A DNA stretch of 64,000 nucleotides from Microbacterium atlanticum (GTDB taxonomy: Bacteria > Actinomycetota > Actinomycetes > Actinomycetales > Microbacteriaceae), in NCBI RefSeq assembly GCF_015277815.1, contig NZ_CP063813.1, forward strand, positions 3,348,001 to 3,412,000, given 5' to 3'. Below are positions 36,555-44,657 of this stretch, piece by piece (the stretch's first letter is position 1; every line of letters starts with the position of its first letter). A model generated the notes under the pieces. That model saw only the letters and a list, made by a program, of their open reading frames with translations. It was not told where the DNA came from and searched no databases. Made by a program: the position numbers and the translations under genes.

Positions 36555-38026
36555 GACCCCACCCCCGTCGAGACGGCCGCGCCCAGGTCGATGCGGTGGG
36601 CGCCGAGGTGGTGCCGCACGTCCTCGTCGTGCGTGACGGCGACGACCGTCGTGCCCGCCGCGATCTCGGACTGCAGCAGCTGCACGAGCTCGATCCACCC
36701 GCGGCGGTCCTGCCCGAACGTGGGCTCGTCCAGCACGATGACCGGCGGCGCGTCGGCGAGCACGGTGGCCACCGACAGTCGGCGCTTCTGCCCGCCGGAG
36801 AGGGTGAACGGGTTCGCCGCGGCGAGGGGCGCGAGGTGGAGCCGCTCGAGCAGCTCGTCGACGATCATGCCCACGGCCGCCGCCTCGACGCCGCGCGAGC
36901 GCGGTCCGATGGCCAGTTCGTCGCGCACGGTCGCGGCGAGGAACTGGTGCTCAGGCTCCTGGAACACCGTGCCGATACGGGTGAGCAGCTCCCGCGACGT
37001 CCACCGCGACGGGCGGCGACCGGAGCGCCCGGCGAGCTCGGGGGCCGCGAGGACCTCCCCTGACGCCTCGGGCAGCAGCCCCGCGAGCGTCAGCGCCAGG
37101 GTCGACTTGCCGGCACCGTTGGGCCCCGTGATGGCGGTCGCCGCGCCACGGGTCACCTCGAGGTCGAGTCCGGCGCGCACGATCGCGCGCCCGTCCCGCG
37201 AGATCGAGAGAGCGGATGCCGCCACCGCCGCGGGCGCCTCGGCGCGGGCGCCGGGCAGCACCGGGAGGCCGACGGGCAGCCCCGGCACCCAGACGCCCGC
37301 CGCCGCGAGCGCGGCGCCGTGACGGGCGAACACCTCGGCGGGGGCCCCGTCGGCGAGGAGGCCGCCGTCGGCGCCGACCACCATGACCCGGTCCATGAGG
37401 TCGGCCCACACCGCCGTGCGGTGCTCGATGACGACGAGCGTGGCGCCGGTCTCGGCCACCACGCGCTCCACGCTCGCGCGCACCTCGCGCACCCCGTCGG
37501 GATCGAGGTTCGCCGTCGGCTCGTCCAGCAGCAGCACCCCCGGGCGCATCGCGAGCACCCCCGCGAGTGCGAGGCGCTGCTTCTGACCGCCCGACAGCGC
37601 CTTGGTGTGACGGTCCAGCGGCACGCGCAGGCCGACCGCGTCGAGGGCCTCGGTCACCCGCGCCGGGATCTCGCCGACAGGCACCCCGAGGTTCTCGGGC
37701 CCGAAGGCCACATCGTCACCGACCTTCGAGAGCACGACGCCGGAGTCCGGGTCCTGGATCACCAGGCCCACGCGACCGCGGTGCGCTTCGGCACGCTCGC
37801 CGTCGATGAGCAGCGCGCCGGTCTCATCGCCCTCGTCGGCGCCGCCGAGGAGCCCGGCCATCCCCGCCAGGAGCGTCGACTTGCCCGCGCCCGAGGCGCC
37901 GAGGAGCAGCACGCGCTGGCCGGGCTCGATCGTGAAGGAGACGTCGCGGACCGCGGGCGCCCGCCGCCCGGCGTAGCGCCACCCCCAGCCGGCCGCCGTG
38001 ATGCGGGCGGGGCGGGTGCCCGCCAC
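36551..38026 (-). CDS. ECF transporter ATPase, two ABC domains fused
   Basis: A 491-residue duplicate ABC ATPase (EcfA and EcfA' in one chain, YkoD-like). Domain 1: Walker A GASGAGKST, LSGGQKQR, Walker B LLLDEPTANLD. Domain 2: [28 protein letters not shown]. Both sites look catalytic. Start GTG 38026 lies 2 nt after the YkoE stop, with AGG inside that gene's end as RBS. Confidence 0.9.
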   Translation of the reverse strand: MAGTRPARITAAGWGWRYAGRRAPAVRDVSFTIEPGQRVLLLGASGAGKSTLLAGMAGLLGGADEGDETGALLIDGERAEAHRGRVGLVIQDPDSGVVLSKVGDDVAFGPENLGVPVGEIPARVTEALDAVGLRVPLDRHTKALSGGQKQRLALAGVLAMRPGVLLLDEPTANLDPDGVREVRASVERVVAETGATLVVIEHRTAVWADLMDRVMVVGADGGLLADGAPAEVFARHGAALAAAGVWVPGLPVGLPVLPGARAEAPAAVAASALSISRDGRAIVRAGLDLEVTRGAATAITGPNGAGKSTLALTLAGLLPEASGEVLAAPELAGRSGRRPSRWTSRELLTRIGTVFQEPEHQFLAATVRDELAIGPRSRGVEAAAVGMIVDELLERLHLAPLAAANPFTLSGGQKRRLSVATVLADAPPVIVLDEPTFGQDRRGWIELVQLLQSEIAAGTTVVAVTHDEDVRHHLGAHRIDLGAAVSTGVGS

Positions 38027-38028
38027 CG

Positions 38029-38673
38029 TCAGACCTCGCGTCGCGCTTCGCGTCCGGCCGCGAATCGGCTGAGCGCGCCGGTCGCGGCGAGAGCGCGCAC
38101 CGCCAGCCAGCCGACGACACCGGCCAGCAGCGCGCCCGAGACGACGAGCGACACCAGGTAGATGGTGTTGAACTCGAGCGTCTTGAGGATGTTCGGCGAG
38201 CTGCCGTAGAACAGCTCGAACACCCATGCCCCCGCTGCCGCGCCGACGCCGGCCAGCATCGCGACGGGCAGCGTGAAGCGCCGGTAGAGGAAGAGCGCGA
38301 AGACGAGCTCGGCTCCGAGACCCTGGACGATCCCGGACAGCAGCGTGGAGACGCCCCACACGTTGCCGATGAGCATCGAGACGATCGCCGCGATCACCTC
38401 GACGAGCAGCGCCGCTCCCGGCTTGCGGATGACGAGTCCGCCGATGACGCCGCCGATGAGCCAGATCCCGACAGCGAGACCGCCCAGGCCGGGCGTCAGT
38501 GCGTCCATCGCGGTGAACCAGGCGTAGCCGACCGTGTTCCAGGCCCAGAAGACGAGGCCGATGGCAACGCCGAGGACGGCGGCGACGACGATGTCGACGA
38601 CACGCCACCGCAGCGTGCGAGTCGTTGACGAGGGGGCCCCGACGGGGGTGGACGCGGACGTGGATGCGTGCAT
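38029..38673 (-). CDS. ykoE: ECF transporter S component, YkoE family (thiamine precursor)
   Basis: A 214-residue integral membrane substrate-binding subunit with about five helices (VVDIVVAAVLGVAIGLVFW; GGLAVGIWLIGGVIGGL...). YkoE proteins import hydroxymethylpyrimidine or thiamine. The TPP riboswitch directly upstream supports this substrate. ATG 38673; its AGGAG lies within the 3' end of the aptamer, so thiamine pyrophosphate binding would hide it and shut off translation. Confidence 0.9.
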   Translation of the reverse strand: MHASTSASTPVGAPSSTTRTLRWRVVDIVVAAVLGVAIGLVFWAWNTVGYAWFTAMDALTPGLGGLAVGIWLIGGVIGGLVIRKPGAALLVEVIAAIVSMLIGNVWGVSTLLSGIVQGLGAELVFALFLYRRFTLPVAMLAGVGAAAGAWVFELFYGSSPNILKTLEFNTIYLVSLVVSGALLAGVVGWLAVRALAATGALSRFAAGREARREV

Positions 38674-38680
38674 GTGAACT

Positions 38681-38767
38681 CCTCCCTGCGCCGGCATGAT
38701 CCGGATCAGGTTCGACGGTCGAAGCGTGGGTCGCTTCCTCTCAGCCCGGCTCACCGGACTCCCGTGG
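38681..38767 (-). promoter_or_regulatory. TPP riboswitch (THI element)
   Basis: Reading the minus strand from 38767: closing helix CCACGGG, then GTCCGGTGAGCCGG, the invariant CTGAGA, an optional stem, ACCTGATCCGGATCATGCCGGCG and AGGGAGG at the 3' end. Both the pyrimidine-binding CTGAGA and the diphosphate-binding ACCTGATC...GGAT...ATGCCGGCGcAGGGA parts are complete. The RBS of ykoE overlaps the last helix. Confidence 0.93.
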
Positions 38768-38777
38768 TCGTGAGGTG

Positions 38778-38783
38778 AGTATA
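38778..38783 (-). promoter_or_regulatory. -10 box TATACT for the TPP riboswitch operon
   Basis: TATACT on the minus strand, 10 bases before the aptamer; no convincing -35. It is interleaved with the divergent promoter of the carboxypeptidase gene. Confidence 0.45.
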
Positions 38784-38799
38784 CCGCCCGGTTGACGGG

Positions 38800-38805
38800 T
38801 ACTTT
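38800..38805 (+). promoter_or_regulatory. -10 box TACTTT of carboxypeptidase gene (leaderless)
   Basis: TACTTT, 6 nt before GTG 38812. A TTGACG just upstream (38792) is too close to act as its -35. Confidence 0.5.
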
Positions 38806-38811
38806 GGGTGC

Positions 38812-40578
38812 GTGACCCTCGACGACGCGTCCGCGCCCACGCGCCGCGCGCTGCGCGCGCGGTCGCGGGTCGTGCCGGGCGGAGCGCCCGAGGATCCGGT
38901 CGAGAGCGGGACCCTCACCATGCCGACCGGCGGCGCCGCCGACACGTCGCACCCGGGAACGCACACGGCGCCGGAGGAGGTCACGCTCGCTCCCCCGACG
39001 ATCGCGACGGTGCCGCTCGGCGGCACCGTCGCGACCGCAGCCCCGGCCGTACCCGCGTTCGACCCGCCGGAGACCACGCTCGCGCCTCCCCCGGGACGCG
39101 TCACCACGGAGTTCACGCCCGTCGAACAGCTCGACAGCACCGCGTCGCCGCCGGAGGGCGAGCCGGTCGAGCCCGCCGCCCCGGACCCGGTCGCGACCCT
39201 CGCCGGCCCGGCTGGCGGCGAAGCGCCGTCGGCGTCCTACGGCACGCAGGCCCTCGCGTGGGTCGACGACACCGCCCTCGCCGCCGCCTCGACGCCCCCG
39301 GACCTCGTGGCGGCATCGGTGCCATACGTCGCCGTCGAGCCCAGCCTGCTCGCCGATCCCCCGCGCGACTCGCCGCTGCGCCCCGGGGTGGTGGTGCCGG
39401 CACTCGTGATCGCGGGGCTGGTGGGCGCCTACTCCGCGACGACCCTGCTCTGGCCGCTGCACGCCGTGGCGCCGGCGGTCACCGCCATCGAGGTGCAGCC
39501 GCAGGCCGCGCCGACCGCCGTCCCGGTGTGGCCCGCCGAGGGCAGCGCGGCCCAAGCGGTGGCCGGCATCCCCGGGACGCTCTCGTCGTCGCCCGATCCG
39601 GCGGCCATCGCGAGCATCACCAAGGTCGTGACGGCCCTCGTCGTCCTCGATGAGATGCCCCTCGCGCTCGGCGAAGCGGGCCCCGAGTTCCGCTTCACCG
39701 GGGCGGACAACTCCGAGTACTGGCAGTACCGCGCACGCGGCGAGTCGGCACTCGACGTGCCGGTGGGCGGCACGCTCACCGAGTATCAGATGCTCGAGGG
39801 CATGCTGATCGGGTCGGCGAACAACTACGCCGACCGTCTCGCGGAGAACCTGTGGCCCTCCGACGCGGTCTACGCGTCGGCGGCGAACGAGTGGCTCCGC
39901 ACGCACGGCGTGCCTGGCGTGCAGGTCGTCGAGCCCACGGGGATGGATGCGCGCAACGCGGCCTCGCCCGAGGCGCTCATCACCCTGGCGCAGAAGGCTC
40001 TGGCACATCCGGTCATCGCCGAGATCGTCGCCAAGCCGACGACCGAGCTGCCCGGAGCGGGCCTCGTCGAGAACACGAACGAGCTGCTGGCCGATCCGGG
40101 CGTCGTCGGCATCAAGACCGGCACCCTCGACGAGTGGAACCTGCTGTCGGCCAAGGACGTCACGGTCGGCGACACGACCGTCCGCCTCTACGCATCGGTG
40201 CTCGGGCAGCCCGACGACGACGCTCGGCTCGCCGCCTCCCGGGCGATCTACTCCCAGCTCGAGCAGGAGCTTCAGCTGCGCCCCTCCGTCACCGCCGGCA
40301 CCGTCGCGGGTGTCGTCGAGACCAGATGGGGCGACGAGGTGGACGTCGTCACGACCGGCGACGCGGCGGTGATCCTGTGGAACGGCGGCACGGGCGCCGT
40401 CACGACGACGTACGACCTCGGCGACGGCCGCGAGGACGGCGACGTCGTCGGTTCGCTGACCGTGCGCGGGCCGCTCGACGACGCCACCGTCGAGCTGCGA
40501 CTGGACGGCGACGTGCCCGATCCCTCGCCGTGGTGGCGCCTCACGCACCCGCTCGATCTGTTCGGGCTCAACGACTGA
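38812..40578 (+). CDS. D-alanyl-D-alanine carboxypeptidase (class C low-MW PBP)
   Basis: A 588-residue cell-wall enzyme. Residues 1-185 are a cytoplasmic Pro/Thr/Ala-rich disordered tail, a single helix follows (about 191-214), and the serine peptidase domain faces outside. Active-site motifs: SITK (Ser268, Lys271), SAN (Ser335), KTG (Lys435). It trims the terminal D-Ala of peptidoglycan stem peptides. The long cytoplasmic tail is unusual compared with DacA (about 400 residues) and could be a regulatory or phosphorylation region. The start is GTG 38812 from its -10 box. Confidence 0.88.
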   Translation: MTLDDASAPTRRALRARSRVVPGGAPEDPVESGTLTMPTGGAADTSHPGTHTAPEEVTLAPPTIATVPLGGTVATAAPAVPAFDPPETTLAPPPGRVTTEFTPVEQLDSTASPPEGEPVEPAAPDPVATLAGPAGGEAPSASYGTQALAWVDDTALAAASTPPDLVAASVPYVAVEPSLLADPPRDSPLRPGVVVPALVIAGLVGAYSATTLLWPLHAVAPAVTAIEVQPQAAPTAVPVWPAEGSAAQAVAGIPGTLSSSPDPAAIASITKVVTALVVLDEMPLALGEAGPEFRFTGADNSEYWQYRARGESALDVPVGGTLTEYQMLEGMLIGSANNYADRLAENLWPSDAVYASAANEWLRTHGVPGVQVVEPTGMDARNAASPEALITLAQKALAHPVIAEIVAKPTTELPGAGLVENTNELLADPGVVGIKTGTLDEWNLLSAKDVTVGDTTVRLYASVLGQPDDDARLAASRAIYSQLEQELQLRPSVTAGTVAGVVETRWGDEVDVVTTGDAAVILWNGGTGAVTTTYDLGDGREDGDVVGSLTVRGPLDDATVELRLDGDVPDPSPWWRLTHPLDLFGLND

Positions 40579-40639
40579 GCCAGGCCCCGCGGGCCACCGG
40601 GGCATCGTCTCGGGCCCGCGCCGAGACTCCAGGAGAGCA

Positions 40640-41500
40640 ATGAAGTTCGCGCGACTCGGCCCGCCCGCAGGCGAGATCCCCGTCGTCCTCGACGCGGGCC
40701 GCCACCTCGATCTGCGACCGCTCACCTCCGATATCGACGGCACCTTCCTCGCCGACGACCCGGTCGGCCGCACGTCCGCGGCGATCGCCGACGGGCGGCT
40801 CCCGGAGCTGGACGGCGCAGCGGGACTGCGCGTCGGCGCCCCGATCGCGCGACCGAGCGCCGTGGTGTGCATCGGCATGAACTACGCCGCGCACGCCGCC
40901 GAGTCCGGCTCGGCGCCACCCAGCGTGCCGGTGATGTTCCTCAAGACGCCCAACACGGTCGTGGGCCCCTTCGACCCGGTCACGATCCCGCGCGGGAGCG
41001 AGAAGACCGACTGGGAGGTGGAGCTCGGAGTCGTCATCGGCCGGCGCGCCGCGTATCTCGACTCTGCCGCGGACGCCGCGGCGCACATCGCGGGCTTCGT
41101 GGCGGCCAACGACGTCTCGGAGCGCACGTTCCAGCTGGAGGTCTCGGGCGGGCAGTGGTCGAAGGGCAAGTGCGCGCCGGGCTTCAACCCGACCGGGCCC
41201 TGGCTGGTCACCCCCGACGAGGTCGATCCGCAGGCGCTGCGCCTGCACAGCCGCGTCAACGGCGAGCCGCGGCAGGACTCCTCCACCGCCGACATGATCT
41301 TCCCCGTCGACCACATCGTGTGGCATCTGTCGCAGTTCCTGACCCTCGAACCCGGCGACCTGATCCTCACCGGCACTCCCGAGGGCGTGGCCCTGTCGGG
41401 GAGGTTCCCCTATCTCGCCGCGGGCGACGTCGTGGAGATCGAGATCGAGGGCCTCGGCGCACAGCGGCAGGAGTTCATCGCGTGGCGGGCGACGCGATGA
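40640..41500 (+). CDS. Fumarylacetoacetate hydrolase family protein
   Basis: A 286-residue FAH-fold enzyme hydrolysing C-C bonds of beta-diketo acids. Metal ligands are in DWEVELGVVIG and NDVSERTFQ, and the closing LILTGTPEGVALSG is characteristic. AGGAG precedes ATG 40640. The ATGA-coupled SDR suggests a sugar-acid pathway such as 2,4-diketo-3-deoxy-fuconate cleavage; that substrate is only an inference from the gene pair. Confidence 0.88.
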   Translation: MKFARLGPPAGEIPVVLDAGRHLDLRPLTSDIDGTFLADDPVGRTSAAIADGRLPELDGAAGLRVGAPIARPSAVVCIGMNYAAHAAESGSAPPSVPVMFLKTPNTVVGPFDPVTIPRGSEKTDWEVELGVVIGRRAAYLDSAADAAAHIAGFVAANDVSERTFQLEVSGGQWSKGKCAPGFNPTGPWLVTPDEVDPQALRLHSRVNGEPRQDSSTADMIFPVDHIVWHLSQFLTLEPGDLILTGTPEGVALSGRFPYLAAGDVVEIEIEGLGAQRQEFIAWRATR

Positions 41501-42258
41501 GCGGTCCGCAGCTGGAGGGCCTCGTCGCCGTCGTGACCGGCGGGGCGTCGGGCATCGGCGCGGCGATCGCCGCCCGGCTCGCCGCCGAGGGCGCCGAGGT
41601 CGCGGTCCTCGACCGCGACACCGCGGGCGTCGACCCGCGGTTCGCCGCCTTCGCCGCGGATGTGTCGGATCGCGCCGCTGTCGAGCGGGCGGTCGCCCAG
41701 GTCGCCGAGCGGTTCGGCCGCATCGACATCGTGGTCAACAACGCGGGCATCGGCGCGCAGGGCGACGTGGCCGCCAACGACGACGAGGAGTGGGCACGGG
41801 TGCTGTCGGTCAACGTCACCGGCATCGCGCGGGTGACCGCTGCGGCTCTGCCGTGGCTGCGCCGGTCGCCGGCCGCAGCGGTCTGCAACACGTCGTCGAT
41901 CGCCGCCACAGCGGGCCTGCCGCAGCGCGCACTGTACAGCGCGTCGAAGGGGGCTGTGCTGGCGCTGACCCGGGCGATGGCCGCCGACCACCTGCGCGAG
42001 GGCATCCGCGTCAACGCGGTGAACCCCGGCACCGCCGACACGCCGTGGGTGGCCCGGCTGCTGGAGCAGGCACCCGACCCGGTCGCCGAGCGGGCAGCGC
42101 TCGAGGAGCGTCAGCCGCACGGGCGCCTCGTGTCGGCCGACGAGGTCGCCGGCGCCGTGCTCTATCTGGTGAGCCCGCTGTCGGGGTCGACCACCGGCAC
42201 GTTCCTCGAGGTCGACGGCGGCATGTCGGGTCTCCGGCTCCGCCCCGCCCGCGGCTGA
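41497..42258 (+). CDS. SDR family oxidoreductase
   Basis: A 253-residue NAD-type SDR: TGGASGIGAAIAA, Asp at VLDRD, NNAG, and NTSSIAATAGLPQRALYSASK with Ser, Tyr and Lys. ATG 41497 overlaps the FAH stop. Similar FAH/SDR pairs work in non-phosphorylative L-fucose or L-rhamnose breakdown (2-keto-3-deoxy-fuconate dehydrogenase), but no other gene of such a pathway is nearby. Confidence 0.87.
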   Translation: MSGPQLEGLVAVVTGGASGIGAAIAARLAAEGAEVAVLDRDTAGVDPRFAAFAADVSDRAAVERAVAQVAERFGRIDIVVNNAGIGAQGDVAANDDEEWARVLSVNVTGIARVTAAALPWLRRSPAAAVCNTSSIAATAGLPQRALYSASKGAVLALTRAMAADHLREGIRVNAVNPGTADTPWVARLLEQAPDPVAERAALEERQPHGRLVSADEVAGAVLYLVSPLSGSTTGTFLEVDGGMSGLRLRPARG

Positions 42259-42260
42259 GG

Positions 42261-43187
42261 TCAGGCGAAGCTCACGGTCTGCTGCAGGCGGGTGCGGTAG
42301 TCGAAGACCTCGTTCCCGCCGATGTCGCGCGCTCCCGTGATGCCGCGCCGCAGCACGGTGCTGAGGGCACTGCGGGATGCCACGGCCACGCGTACGCCGC
42401 GGACCTTGCCGAGCTCCTCGATGGGCTCGAGCACGTCCTCGTCGGGCAGCACCACCACGGCACCGCTGAAGCGGACGCCTGCCGCGCGGGCGATCACGCG
42501 CATGCGCCCGAGCAGCTCGGCGATGGGCGTGCCGGGCACCCCGTCGCCCACGAACTCGCCGCGGCGGATCCGCACCGGTCCTCCGAAGTCCTCCGACAGC
42601 ACGCCGTAGAGACCGCTCGGCCCGAGCACGATGTGGTCGATCTTCGCGTCGGGGTCGCCGCCCCGCCCGGCGGCGGCGACGTCGTGCCAGACGGTGTAGC
42701 CCATGCCGAGGTCCGCCACGATGCGCGCCGTGGCCTCCTCGGCGAGCGCATCGGCGAGGAGGCGTCGCAGACCCACCGGCGCGGAGCGCACCAGCGCGGG
42801 GTCGTAGGGGTCGTCGACCGTCACGCCCCGGCCCGCCCACTCGCGGATCAGCGTGAGGTAGCGCTCTCGCCGCCACCCGCCGGGATGGCCGTAGGAGCGG
42901 GCGCGAGGGCGTGTGTCGGTGCGCGCCGCGGGCGGCCGCCAGCCCGACCACTCGGGCGGCGCCGCATCGCCGAACCCGTGCCCGCGGTCATACGCCGCGC
43001 GCGCCTCGGGCGTTCCGACGAGCTCCCACGCCCGCTGCACCTGGATGAACACGGCCGCGTCGCCGCCGGTGTCGGGATGGGTCTGCCGCAGGCGCAGGCG
43101 ATACGCCTTGCGGAGCGTCTCGTCATCGACGTCGGGGTCGACGGCGAGCACCTCGTACGCCGACGCCGAGAGCGGACTGTCGAACAC
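42261..43187 (-). CDS. J-domain protein with NERD-like region
   Basis: A 308-residue protein. Residues 8-66 form a DnaJ domain with the HPD motif (37-39) that stimulates Hsp70. No Gly/Phe or zinc region follows. The segment from about 185 to 240 (DAKIDHIVLGPSGLYGVLSEDFGG...) resembles the NERD nuclease-related domain (xDHVVVGPxGVFVVxxK), though the usual Lys is not obvious. So a co-chaperone-like protein possibly acting on nucleic acids. Start GTG 43187 with GGGAGGATCC upstream. Convergent with the SDR gene, 2-nt gap. Confidence 0.82.
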   Translation of the reverse strand: MFDSPLSASAYEVLAVDPDVDDETLRKAYRLRLRQTHPDTGGDAAVFIQVQRAWELVGTPEARAAYDRGHGFGDAAPPEWSGWRPPAARTDTRPRARSYGHPGGWRRERYLTLIREWAGRGVTVDDPYDPALVRSAPVGLRRLLADALAEEATARIVADLGMGYTVWHDVAAAGRGGDPDAKIDHIVLGPSGLYGVLSEDFGGPVRIRRGEFVGDGVPGTPIAELLGRMRVIARAAGVRFSGAVVVLPDEDVLEPIEELGKVRGVRVAVASRSALSTVLRRGITGARDIGGNEVFDYRTRLQQTVSFA

Positions 43188-43231
43188 CGGATCCTCCCGC
43201 GGGTCTGCCGCGCGCCGCGGCCGGACTCAGG

Positions 43232-43801
43232 TTACGGCACCGTGCCCGGGACGGGCTCGTCGCGGCGCTCGTTGCGCCGCGCGTACGCGGCCGCGCTGCG
43301 GCTCGAGAGGGCGAGGAGGACCAGGATGTCCAGGCTCAGCGACACGAACGTGCTGTCCAGCGTGATCTCCTGCCCCTGCGCCCACCACGCGAAGAAGGAC
43401 GTGCTGATCGAGCCCGCCGCGATGACCATGACGATCACGCGCGCCCAGTTGCGCCCGCGGTAGACCAGGATCGCCAGCAGCATGTCGATGAGCAGCACCG
43501 TGCCGCCGGCCGCCAGCACGAGCCACAGCGCGGCCTGTGCGCCCTCGGGGGACGGGTCGAACCCGTCGAGCATCGCCCCGGGGTCGTCGATGAGGTCGTC
43601 CCAGCCGAGGGCGAGACCGCCGAGCACCACGATGCCCGCCAGCACCCGCAGCAGGACGAGGGCCGTGCCGGCGACGATCGTGGGCGGCCGGCGCATGTCG
43701 GGGTCGTACCCGGTCGGCTTCAGCAGTCGTCCCGGCGGCTCGAACGCGGGCCGCTTCTGGGGCACCGGCGGTGGATCGGGGGGCGGGGGTGCGACGCTCA
43801 T
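43232..43801 (-). CDS. Four-helix membrane protein, hypothetical
   Basis: A 189-residue protein with a Pro-rich cytoplasmic start (PPPPDPPPVPQKRP) and four predicted helices, ending in an Arg-rich tail. No recognised family. ATG 43801 overlaps the LssY-C gene stop (ATGA), so it is co-translated with it and may be its partner. Confidence 0.72.
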   Translation of the reverse strand: MSVAPPPPDPPPVPQKRPAFEPPGRLLKPTGYDPDMRRPPTIVAGTALVLLRVLAGIVVLGGLALGWDDLIDDPGAMLDGFDPSPEGAQAALWLVLAAGGTVLLIDMLLAILVYRGRNWARVIVMVIAAGSISTSFFAWWAQGQEITLDSTFVSLSLDILVLLALSSRSAAAYARRNERRDEPVPGTVP

Positions 43802-44640
43802 GCCGTCACGTCCTCCGGGTCGGCGGGGGGAGCGGGGAGCGCCCGCACGTCCACGATCGGCAGGTCGCCGTCGGTGCGGATGCTGTCGCCGCCGCCGTTG
43901 CGCGCGTGATAGCCCGTGGCGAAATCGGCGATGACGTCCACGGCGACGCGGGGGTCGGCATCCGTCACCGTCTTGACGATGTGGTCGCGCTCGACATCGG
44001 TGTCGGCGTCGATGCGGTGGGTGACCTGGAGCGTGAACAGCGAGAGCCCGACGCTGGTGTCGAACGTGCCGGCCGCCAGCCAGTCCACGCGCCGCCCGCC
44101 GGGCAGCAGCCACCCGTCGGGGCACCGCCAGAATCGCACGTGGTGCCGCTGGGCGGGGTTGCCGTCGACTTCCTGCTGGTAGGCGAAGTCCTGCTGACGG
44201 CCGAAGAGGAACAGCGGGCTCACGGGGGCCTCGTCGTAGCTGCGGCGGGTGAGCGTCGACGTGATGATCCGCCAGGACGAGCCGAGCGTGACCGGGTCGG
44301 CCGGGGTCCAGCCGGCCGCCCGCATCGCCGCCTGGATCTGCTCGCCGGTGCCGAGGAACGCGAGGTTGACCGGATCACCGAGGAGGCCGTCGCTGGTGCG
44401 GGTGCGGCCGATGAAGTAGTCCGGCACGTAGACGGTGGTGAGGATGCGGTGCAGCCTCGGCAGCACGAGGTAGGCCAGCAAGACCCAGAAGGCGATGAAG
44501 AAGGGAACGCCCCACCACCCCACCCGGAAGGTCTCGGTGAAGCTGAGGTAGGCCAGCCACAGCGCGGCCGCACCGGCGAAGACGAAGAAGAACCAGTCGA
44601 TCGCGACCCCGAGGGAGTAGGCGCGCCGCCGGCTGCTCAT
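43798..44640 (-). CDS. LssY C-terminal domain membrane protein
   Basis: A 280-residue protein: two N-terminal helices (VAIDWFFFVFAGAAALWLA; WWGVPFFIAFWVLLAYLV), then the soluble LssY_C domain (PVNLAFLGTGEQIQAAMRAAGWTPADPV, SSWRIITSTL, PVSPLFLFGRQQDFAYQQEV, RHHVRFW). The family is named after a Legionella secretion-region protein and often accompanies PAP2 phosphatases; function unknown. ATG 44640 has GGGGAG upstream. Confidence 0.83.
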   Translation of the reverse strand: MSSRRRAYSLGVAIDWFFFVFAGAAALWLAYLSFTETFRVGWWGVPFFIAFWVLLAYLVLPRLHRILTTVYVPDYFIGRTRTSDGLLGDPVNLAFLGTGEQIQAAMRAAGWTPADPVTLGSSWRIITSTLTRRSYDEAPVSPLFLFGRQQDFAYQQEVDGNPAQRHHVRFWRCPDGWLLPGGRRVDWLAAGTFDTSVGLSLFTLQVTHRIDADTDVERDHIVKTVTDADPRVAVDVIADFATGYHARNGGGDSIRTDGDLPIVDVRALPAPPADPEDVTA

Positions 44641-44657
44641 GGTCTCCCCGGCGCCCG

